A stretch of DNA of 48,241 nt from Chloroflexota bacterium (GTDB taxonomy: Bacteria; Chloroflexota; Dehalococcoidia; GIF9; UBA5629), in the NCBI GenBank assembly GCA_016865855.1, contig VGNX01000009.1, positions 1 to 48,241 of the forward strand, in the 5' to 3' direction. The position numbers and the translations under genes were made by a program. This document shows positions 43,115-48,241 of the stretch, one piece after another; the first letter of the stretch is position 1; every line of letters begins with the position of its first letter. Under the pieces are notes generated by a model that made no database searches, was not told the origin of the DNA, and worked only from the letters and a program-made list of their open reading frames with translations.

Positions 43115-44128
43115 ATGCATAACGAAGATGGGATTTCCTTAAGAGATATAAGAATCGGGGCGTGCACGTCCCTGCTGAGCGTATGCCAGGACGGCTACTT
43201 CCTGAGCAAGACTCCAGTACCAGGCTTCGACAACAGTGAGGTTCTCGCCAGGATCAATGAGTGTCAGCCGCTCACTTCTATCGACGGCAGTTTCAAGAGT
43301 GAAATACTAAATACCGTATTTAATATTGGCCTGAACAAAACTGATGATAGGCCTTTGTGGATAGTCCCCAATTCCATACGCCATCGCAGATATGACCTGC
43401 TGAAGAAGAGGGGTAAGCAATTGATGGCTCTGGAATTGGAGCCTCCTGGAAGTGCATTGCACCGCCAATTCGCCAGCCTTATAAAGAAAGATGCGAGGGA
43501 TATACTAAAATTCGCAAATAAATATGGCTTATTGAAGCGTCATCCGGTGCACAACCTGGTATTTAGAAACCGAAATACAGGTCAGCAGCTTCAACTGGGT
43601 GAATCCTTGCTTTGGTGGAAGGAAGAGATTAGGGTTTTGGCTAAATGCTTGCAATTATGGGATATGGTATTGGGAGGCGATAAAGAGCTGAAGAATACTG
43701 TCTTATGGCATCGAGACGGTATAACAATAAGACTTGGTAACAGCGATGTGCCATTTATAAGTAGAGCAAATATGAATCTCTTGGACAGATGGAGCAATGG
43801 GGATGCCAAGGGACCAGCATTATATTATCTTTCCCTTGAAGCGGACAGACGCTTACTTAACGCGTTAACCCCGAAACTGCTGCCTTCCCAGAACTCTGAG
43901 ATTTATTTGTTTCCTGACAATTTGTTGGCCACGATATGGTTGATGTTTCTTTTGGAGATTAGTGGTAGAACTAGGTTTATACAGTGCCATAGTTGTGGTG
44001 AGTATTTTGATGCTAGAGACCCACGAGCGAGATTCTGCTCTACTCGTTGCCGGATGCGAAACTACAGAAAACGTAGGACACGCAAATCAAAGGGGCGAAA
44101 GAAGGTAAAAGAAGACGAGAGGGTTTAA
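43115..44128 (+). CDS. CGNR-like zinc-finger protein
   Basis: The 337-residue protein has no recognisable catalytic motif in its first 285 residues. The C-terminal part has CHSCGEYFDARDPRARFCST followed by RCRMRNYRKR and a long basic tail (KRRTRKSKGRKK). That is a CGNR-type zinc ribbon with a probable nucleic-acid-binding tail. There is no Shine-Dalgarno sequence; an inverted repeat abuts the start codon. It ends 8 bp before tRNA-Arg, reading into its 3' end. Autoregulation is plausible. Function unknown. Confidence 0.7.
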   Translation: MHNEDGISLRDIRIGACTSLLSVCQDGYFLSKTPVPGFDNSEVLARINECQPLTSIDGSFKSEILNTVFNIGLNKTDDRPLWIVPNSIRHRRYDLLKKRGKQLMALELEPPGSALHRQFASLIKKDARDILKFANKYGLLKRHPVHNLVFRNRNTGQQLQLGESLLWWKEEIRVLAKCLQLWDMVLGGDKELKNTVLWHRDGITIRLGNSDVPFISRANMNLLDRWSNGDAKGPALYYLSLEADRRLLNALTPKLLPSQNSEIYLFPDNLLATIWLMFLLEISGRTRFIQCHSCGEYFDARDPRARFCSTRCRMRNYRKRRTRKSKGRKKVKEDERV

Positions 44129-44136
44129 ATGAAACG

Positions 44137-44209
44137 CGTCCCTGGAGGGATTCGAACCCACGACCCGCTGCTTAGAAGGCAGCCGCTCTGTCCACTGAGC
44201 TACAGGGAC
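44137..44209 (-). tRNA. tRNA-Arg (TCT)
   Basis: On the minus strand GTCCCTG pairs with CAGGGAC, followed by discriminator G; CCA is not encoded. The D arm is GCTCAGTGGACAGAGC, the anticodon stem GCTGC/GCAGC encloses CTTCTAA (anticodon TCT), and the T arm contains GGTTCGAATCC. The other three tRNAs in the window do encode CCA. Confidence 0.95.
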
Positions 44210-44333
44210 TCAGATTGAGTGTAGCACAGGAAAAGTTGGCTGGCAAGAGTATAGGCGACAGTCTATTTTGGTTTCTCGTTGTATGTTCCGATGTGCAATA
44301 GTGGAATGAAAGTAGTGTCAGCAGAAGATGAGG

Positions 44334-44453
44334 CTAGCGCTTATGGGCTGCAGCGGCATGTTTTTTCCAGCGGGCAACATGCACATATGCTGCGCACCGG
44401 GCACAGTAATAAATTCTGGTGCTAGCTTTTTTGCGGCAGACTGGACACTTCAT
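44334..44453 (-). CDS. 39-residue zinc-ribbon protein
   Basis: On the minus strand an ATG at 44451-44453 opens a frame of 39 residues, beginning MKCPVCRKKASTRIYYCARC and continuing AAYVHVARWKKHAAAAHKR. It has two CxxC pairs separated by 11 residues, so it is probably a small zinc ribbon with a basic tail. It starts 2 bp after the FmdB-like stop codon and uses a GGAGA/AGGAAAG site inside that gene's end. It is likely co-expressed with it. Confidence 0.65.
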   Translation of the reverse strand: MKCPVCRKKASTRIYYCARCAAYVHVARWKKHAAAAHKR

Positions 44454-44455
44454 AG

Positions 44456-44716
44456 CTACTTTCCTGTCTCCTCATGCCCGCTTTTATCTTCTTTCTTGTC
44501 TTCTTTCTTGTCTTCTTTGACTTCATTCTCAGGTGCGCTTTTTTTATTGTCAGTCACGTAGAAACCTTGGCCTTTGAAGATGATAGGTACCGAGGAGAAA
44601 AGTCGCCGAGCTCCGTTTTGGCATTTGGGGCAAACGGCTATAGATTCATCAGAAAAGCTCTGTTTTAGCTCAAATTTCAAGTTGCATTTTGGGCATAGGT
44701 ACCGATAAATCGGCAT
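44456..44716 (-). CDS. FmdB-family zinc-ribbon protein
   Basis: The 86-residue protein begins MPIYRYLCPKCNLKFELKQS and has a second Cys pair in AVCPKCQNGARRLFSS, the standard FmdB zinc ribbon. The end of the chain is a low-complexity acidic and basic tail with three EDKK units from a 12-bp DNA repeat. The family was named from a formamidase operon regulator, but its role is generally unknown. AGGAGG precedes the ATG at 44716. Confidence 0.9.
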   Translation of the reverse strand: MPIYRYLCPKCNLKFELKQSFSDESIAVCPKCQNGARRLFSSVPIIFKGQGFYVTDNKKSAPENEVKEDKKEDKKEDKSGHEETGK

Positions 44717-44878
44717 AACCAACCTCCTAATCAGCGGAGAGAATCGCGATTATAACCTGTATTACTAGCTGCCGATAAACAAATTAGCAATCTCATTTCC
44801 CGACTGCTAATTTTATAATAATTTTTAGTATTTAGTCAAATCCCGAGGAATGTTTCCGCGTCAGTCGCTAAGGCGTTA

Positions 44879-45676
44879 TTACTTACTCTTGAAATTCGGC
44901 TGTCTTTTGCCAAGGAAAGCTCTGATACCTTCCTCGTGGTCTTCGGATCTCAAAAGGATGTTTAAAGCCAAGCTCTCATAGCGCAATTGGCTTTCGATGC
45001 TTGCATCCAGACTTTGGTATAGTCCCTTTTTAGCCAGTTGAATAGCTATGGGGGCCCCTTGAGTTATGGTTTTTGCCCACTCATGGGTGGTTTTCTCTAG
45101 CTCGGCTGTCGGGACAACCTCATTAACCAGCCCTATCTCCTTGGCTTCTTTAGCTCCAATGAATTTACCCGTAAAGATTAACTCGCAAGCCTTGGCTATT
45201 CCTACAAGCCTGGTTAGGGCATATGTTGAACCAAATTCCGGAATTAGGCCAAGACGGACAAAGGGCAGCGAGAACATCGCCTCTTCCGAAGCAATTCTAA
45301 TATCACATTGCAAGGGGAGGGTTACTCCTATGCCGACGGCGTGGCCATTTATCGATGCAATCGTCGGCTTGGGCATATTTCTGAGCTGCAGACATAACCT
45401 TTCAAGCCAGCTAATAATATCAAAGCTTCCTTCGCCGCGTTTCCTTGGGTCTATGCCTTTCAAGAAGAGTTCTTTAACATCGGCTCCAGCCCAGAAAGCA
45501 CGACCGGCCCCGGTGATGACTAATACCTTTGTGTCTTTATCCTCCTCGACATGTGTGACTGCATCGAGTAGCTCGGTAGCCATTACCTCGTTAAGTGCGT
45601 TAAGCTTTTCCGGACGGTTGAGTGTGAGCGTTGCAATACCCTCAGCTTTTTCCAAAGTGATTGTAGAATACGCCAT
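44879..45676 (-). CDS. enoyl-CoA hydratase/isomerase family protein
   Basis: The 265-residue crotonase-fold protein has the oxyanion-hole motifs FWAGADVKEL and INGHAVGIGV. The two catalytic Glu of hydratases are not conserved: the first site reads VGIGVTLPLQCD (Thr) and the second FSLPFVRLG (Phe). Glu is instead present in GLIPEFGSTYAL, the position used by enoyl-CoA isomerases. I therefore favour isomerase over hydratase activity. AGGAGGTAAAAGAC precedes the ATG. It fits the acyl-CoA metabolism seen elsewhere in the window. Confidence 0.88.
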   Translation of the reverse strand: MAYSTITLEKAEGIATLTLNRPEKLNALNEVMATELLDAVTHVEEDKDTKVLVITGAGRAFWAGADVKELFLKGIDPRKRGEGSFDIISWLERLCLQLRNMPKPTIASINGHAVGIGVTLPLQCDIRIASEEAMFSLPFVRLGLIPEFGSTYALTRLVGIAKACELIFTGKFIGAKEAKEIGLVNEVVPTAELEKTTHEWAKTITQGAPIAIQLAKKGLYQSLDASIESQLRYESLALNILLRSEDHEEGIRAFLGKRQPNFKSK

Positions 45677-45733
45677 TGTCTTTTACCTCCTGCTCATCGA
45701 GAAAGAATAAACGGGTGCGTAGTCGCTGTCAAG

Positions 45734-45761
45734 TTGATGCAGCTGTTTGTGGCGCTATGAT
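45734..45761 (+). promoter_or_regulatory. promoter of tRNA-Met and the following cassette
   Basis: TTGATG (45734-45739) and TATGAT (45756-45761) are separated by 16 bp. The start point would be about 60 nt before the tRNA. With no obvious terminator after the CCA end, the AbiV-like gene may be read from it too. Confidence 0.45.
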
Positions 45762-45826
45762 ATACTATTGTTGCAGATAGGGCAGGGTGTGGAGGGCGCT
45801 TTCCAAATAGAGTTCCCGTCTCTCCC

Positions 45827-45901
45827 GGGCTCGTAGCTCAGCGGCAGAGCGACCGGCTCATAACCGGTTGGTCGCAGGTTCGAACCCTGCCGAGCCCACC
45901 A
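45827..45901 (+). tRNA. tRNA-Met (CAT), elongator type; 3' half is attachment site 1
   Basis: GGGCTCG pairs with CGAGCCC, discriminator A, and CCA is encoded. The anticodon stem ACCGG/CCGGT encloses CTCATAA (anticodon CAT). It lacks the G-G-G/C-C-C anticodon stem pairs and unpaired first base of initiator tRNA, so it is the elongator, or possibly tRNA-Ile with modified C. Bases 45868-45901 recur exactly at 46635-46668, and the last 23 recur at 47537-47559. Confidence 0.95.
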
Positions 45902-45916
45902 ATAGTTGGTTCTACA

Positions 45917-46597
45917 ATGTCGCGAAAACAAAAGCTCGACCAATATCGAGGGCCTCTTTCTCCAGCCCAGATCGCGGATGGAATGAATGCTGCGATTGAT
46001 AATGCTGCTCGTCTCGCCAATGATGCGAAAATACTCCTTGAGTCGCATAGTTATCCAAGTGCTGCTTCCTTGGCCATTCTCTCTATTGAGGAATCGGGGA
46101 AAGTTACTGTTCTGCGAGGGCTTGCTCTGGCGCGCGATGAATATGAACAGATGGATGCTTGGCGTGAGTACCGGAGTCATACCTGCAAGAATGCCATGTG
46201 GTTATTTCCCGAGATGGTAGCCAAAGGAGGCAGGAAACTCAATGATTTCAGCAAGATTACTGACCCTTCTTCCGACCACCCTTATGTCCTCGACAAACTC
46301 AAGCAGGTTGCTTTCTACACCGACTGTCTGGGCGCTTCTCACTGGTCTATCCCTCATGAGGTTATTGATGAGAAATTAGCATCTCTCTTGGTAGATATTG
46401 CATCGCTCCTTGCCAAAAAACACCATGTCACTACAAAGGAAGTTGAACTTTGGATTAAGTACATGAAACCTGTGTGGGGGACTAGCGAGGCATTTGAGAA
46501 GGCGGCACTCAAGAACTGGTATGCCGATATGCAGGTTCACGGCCTTGCACCTGTGGGTGATAAAGAAATGGCTGAGTTCGACTCCTTTATTGATTAG
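45917..46597 (+). CDS. AbiV-family abortive infection HEPN protein
   Basis: The 226-residue protein has the AbiV helical pattern, with SAASLAILSIEESGKVTVLR near residue 48. The HEPN RNase motif R-x4-H is present as REYRSH near residue 82, followed by KNAMWLFPEM. AbiV-type proteins block phage growth, probably by cleaving or blocking RNA. The ATG lies 15 bases after the tRNA CCA end with no ribosome binding site, so expression may depend on read-through and processing of the tRNA transcript. The gene fills a cassette bounded by two copies of the tRNA 3' end. Confidence 0.85.
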   Translation: MSRKQKLDQYRGPLSPAQIADGMNAAIDNAARLANDAKILLESHSYPSAASLAILSIEESGKVTVLRGLALARDEYEQMDAWREYRSHTCKNAMWLFPEMVAKGGRKLNDFSKITDPSSDHPYVLDKLKQVAFYTDCLGASHWSIPHEVIDEKLASLLVDIASLLAKKHHVTTKEVELWIKYMKPVWGTSEAFEKAALKNWYADMQVHGLAPVGDKEMAEFDSFID

Positions 46598-46634
46598 GTG
46601 GGGTTTGGAGGAACTTGGGGCCATCCCACGTCGA

Positions 46635-46668
46635 TTGGTCGCAGGTTCGAACCCTGCCGAGCCCACCA
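46635..46668. repeat. attachment site 2: 34-bp exact copy of the tRNA-Met 3' end
   Basis: Bases 46635-46668 are identical to 45868-45901, covering the variable loop, T arm, acceptor 3' strand and CCA. The rest of the tRNA is absent, so it is not a second tRNA gene. It lies 37 bp after the AbiV stop and 6 bp from the stop of the next gene. Confidence 0.92.
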
Positions 46669-46674
46669 TTCGAT

Positions 46675-47502
46675 TTATTCTGCTTGCCAAAAATCGATCT
46701 TCTTAATTAGCAGGCTCGCAAAAGCCAAATATTCTAACGTATTATAGGGGTCTTTTTGTTGAACTAGGTCATGAGCTTTGGGGTTTCTTATTCCCACCAT
46801 AGCACCCATATATAAAAACTTAAAACCTTCCTGTTCATCTACATCAGATTGGGTCTTAAGGTCATTTAATTTTATACAAGGGTTTTTTTCACTAAATACT
46901 TCAGACATCAGAGCTTTGCCATCGTGTGACTTATCTGTTTTTTGCTTAACGAAATTATTGACAGCTTTGAAAGCCTCAAGAATGGCTGGAGCATAATGTC
47001 CATCTTTGAAAAGAGATTCACTAGCTTCAATTATTTTTGGGTGAAATTTCATCCTGTCGAAAATGTTATTGGCTTCGTTGTCAGCATGTTCTAGTTTCTC
47101 AGTCCTATCCACTAAAGGAATGTCCGGTACCCTTCTTCCCTGGCTATCTCTTAGGCCATTTTTAATATCGCTCTCCAGTTTCCCGATAGCCTCAGTAATA
47201 GCATCTATACAGAAACCTAGAGCAGTTAATATGTTAGGAGGATACCCATTACGCATTAAACCATCAGACCAACAGTTGTGAGGTGTGCCAAATTGAGTGT
47301 AGTATTGCTTACCAGTCAATCCCGTCACTAAATCTCTAAATGTGCCGGACTTGAGTACAAGTCTCCCCCTTAAGCTTTCCATATATCTCTTTTGGTTTTC
47401 CGATGGTGCTTTATTTCTTCTCAATAGCCTATCATAGGACTTAAGTTCCTTAAGGAAACTTTTTAATTCATCTATTATGCCTACACTTTGGTTTTTATTC
47501 AT
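46675..47502 (-). CDS. TIGR02391-family (Ymh-like) HEPN-type protein
   Basis: The 275-residue protein has a helical N-terminal region of unknown role. Its C-terminal domain (about residues 150-272) matches the TIGR02391 pattern, with HPKIIEASESLFKDGHYAPA, ILEAFKAVNNFVKQKTDKS, and GAMVGIRNPKAHD. The last contains R-x4-H (RNPKAH), the HEPN RNase motif. Such proteins occur in defence islands. GGAATCAG lies near the ATG. The stop codon is 6 bp from attachment site 2 and the start is 35 bp from site 3, so the gene occupies almost the whole cassette. Confidence 0.82.
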   Translation of the reverse strand: MNKNQSVGIIDELKSFLKELKSYDRLLRRNKAPSENQKRYMESLRGRLVLKSGTFRDLVTGLTGKQYYTQFGTPHNCWSDGLMRNGYPPNILTALGFCIDAITEAIGKLESDIKNGLRDSQGRRVPDIPLVDRTEKLEHADNEANNIFDRMKFHPKIIEASESLFKDGHYAPAILEAFKAVNNFVKQKTDKSHDGKALMSEVFSEKNPCIKLNDLKTQSDVDEQEGFKFLYMGAMVGIRNPKAHDLVQQKDPYNTLEYLAFASLLIKKIDFWQAE

Positions 47503-47536
47503 TCTGATTCCACATATACTATCAGGGATGTTTGGC

Positions 47537-47559
47537 TTCGAACCCTGCCGAGCCCACCA
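47537..47559. repeat. attachment site 3: 23-bp exact copy of the tRNA-Met 3' end
   Basis: Bases 47537-47559 equal the last 23 bases of the tRNA (T loop through CCA). The match stops before the T stem start, where GGC replaces AGG. The site lies within the reading frame of the small gene at 47560-47714 and cuts off its 3' end. Confidence 0.88.
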
Positions 47560-47714
47560 GGCCTACACAAGGCAACAGCATGTGGATTCTTTTCTTTGGG
47601 CGGTTCTTCCAGTTCATCGGTAGCTTGCTCAACAATAGAGGCCGCTAACTTGTTTATGTCGTTAGGTGTCTGTTTTTTACCTAATTGGAAGTTATCGCCA
47701 ATGACAGGCTTCAC
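47560..47714 (-). pseudogene. small conserved protein truncated by attachment site 3
   Basis: Starting from a GTG at 47714, the minus-strand frame reads LGKKQTPNDINKLAASIVEQ, then ATDELEEPPKEKNPHAVAL. It resembles a widespread small protein whose normal end continues with a Gly/Lys-rich segment (GRxGGxKGG...). Here that segment is replaced by codons derived from the tRNA repeat, and the frame runs out at 47499. It overlaps the DUF3800 gene by 23 bp and was probably its partner. Confidence 0.65.
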
Positions 47715-48118
47715 ATGTACAGTTTCTGTCGGTTGTAAGATGTTTCAAACCATCCGGTTTATTTGAGCTTCTTTTGTCAAAGGAACCTATTATCATATTG
47801 AAATACGTAAAATCGTTATTTTCATATCGTCTAAAAGTGGCATAGGCACAATGGTCAGCGATTTGAAGCATACGGGTAGCTTGACACCCTGCGAAATATG
47901 GAATGTCGACAATATTGCCAAGATATCCATACTTAGTGCCAGACTTTTGAAATTCTGTGATGAGGCGACGGTAGTGGTCTTCGTGCGCACGGTCTATAAT
48001 CAATAAGCCCTTCTCTGGTTTGCCATGCTTGGCAAATCGCATCAAAAATGTATTGAATCTTTGACACACATCTTGGAATACATCATGTAGCACTTGCTCA
48101 GAATCTTTAACATAGAGG
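47692..48118 (-). pseudogene. DUF3800 protein, N-terminus lost to an IS insertion
   Basis: The C-terminal 140 or so residues of a DUF3800 protein are present: LLIIDRAHEDHYRRLITEFQ, DIPYFAGCQATRMLQIADHC and AYATFRRYENND. The final Asp in QIADHCAY is the conserved acidic residue of this RNase H-like family. The frame stays open upstream to about 48118, where the IS256-like terminal sequence begins. The N-terminal YxDESG-type motif is missing. DUF3800 genes are frequent in mobile and defence regions. Confidence 0.75.
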
Positions 48119-48241
48119 TCTTGTCAATAGGTGTGTAAATGTCAGGCAATGGCGAGCACCTCTTCCTGCTTAGTTTCGGTTTCTTCATTCCTCTCTCGGA
48201 AGCCAAACTCCAGGTAGACCTGCATCAGCTTCTCCGGGGAG
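48115..48241 (-). mobile_element. IS256-like insertion sequence, one end
   Basis: GTCTTGTCAATAGGTGTGTA from 48118 resembles the terminal inverted repeat of IS256/mutator elements. Just inside, a minus-strand frame ending at 48142-48144 (TGA) encodes SPEKLMQVYLEFGFRERNEE then TETKQEEVLAIA, the end of a transposase. The element continues beyond the window. Its insertion point lies within the DUF3800 gene. Confidence 0.6.
48142..48240 (-). CDS. IS256-like transposase, C-terminal fragment (runs off the window)
   Basis: Thirty-two codons of the C-terminus are visible, ending in EEVLAIA and a TGA. No catalytic residues are in view. The assignment depends mainly on the adjacent terminal sequence. 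Confidence 0.5.
   Translation of the reverse strand, partial: SPEKLMQVYLEFGFRERNEETETKQEEVLAIA

Noticed and set aside
45755-46180. 141-codon minus-strand frame across tRNA-Met and the AbiV start
   Set aside because: It translates tRNA sequence backwards and overlaps a better-supported gene.
46600-46670. A second tRNA-Met gene at attachment site 2
   Set aside because: Only the 3' portion of the tRNA is present; no D arm, anticodon arm or 5' acceptor strand precedes it.

Overview
The window looks like a chromosomal segment of an uncultured anaerobic bacterium, most likely a Chloroflexota of the Dehalococcoidia type. This is inferred from gene content and not from a marker gene. It has two tungsten/molybdenum aldehyde:ferredoxin oxidoreductases, a molbindin, ferredoxin-like and CooC-like proteins, many acyl-CoA enzymes, PerR/rubrerythrin/KatG peroxide defence, and many small palindromic repeats between genes. 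A transposase start (1-51, minus strand) lies at the left edge and an IS256-like end (about 48115-48241) at the right edge.

Layout. 234-4110: AOR, SDR and CaiB/BaiF CoA-transferase. 4307-8252: cobalamin adenosyltransferase, rplU-rpmA-rpmE, DUF1385 and hisI/hisA on the minus strand, separated by repeat clusters. 8351-14877: acyl-CoA dehydrogenase, carboxyltransferase, small membrane proteins, a UbiA prenyltransferase and a B12/radical-SAM protein. 15039-15689: a LuxR-type regulator with a degenerate receiver. 16044-24768: a same-strand cluster with an atypical acyl-CoA dehydrogenase, two SCP2 proteins, a CooC-like ATPase, a probable lipoprotein hydrolase, three Cys-rich ferredoxin-like proteins, an unknown protein and an iron alcohol dehydrogenase. 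24980-30069: a second AOR, an acyl-CoA ligase and an FrhB-like protein with a C-terminal helix-turn-helix. Together these could take alcohol to aldehyde to acid to acyl-CoA while passing electrons to ferredoxin; this pathway is inference. 30435-34361: gene debris, then the perR-rbr-katG peroxide operon. 34701-44716: housekeeping genes (rnc, pepA, kinase, MBL, nucleotidyltransferase, molbindin), tRNA-Glu, tRNA-Gln and tRNA-Arg, and remnants of mobile DNA.

45827-48241 is the most notable part. A tRNA-Met gene is followed by a tandem array in which the 3' end of the tRNA is repeated twice (34 bp exact at 46635-46668, 23 bp exact at 47537-47559). Each interval holds one compact gene: an AbiV-like HEPN protein, then a TIGR02391-like protein. 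Both carry an R-x4-H motif. A DUF3800 gene and a small partner follow; the partner is cut by the third repeat and the DUF3800 gene by the IS256-like element. This reads as an array of single-gene defence cassettes using a tRNA 3' end as recombination site, with no recombinase in view.

Two genome-wide habits also show. Palindromes with a constant CTTTAG core and variable but matching arms occur throughout the intergenic regions and sometimes provide a gene's stop codon. Several genes lack a Shine-Dalgarno sequence and have a -10 box 9-20 bp before the start codon, which suggests leaderless or nearly leaderless mRNAs.
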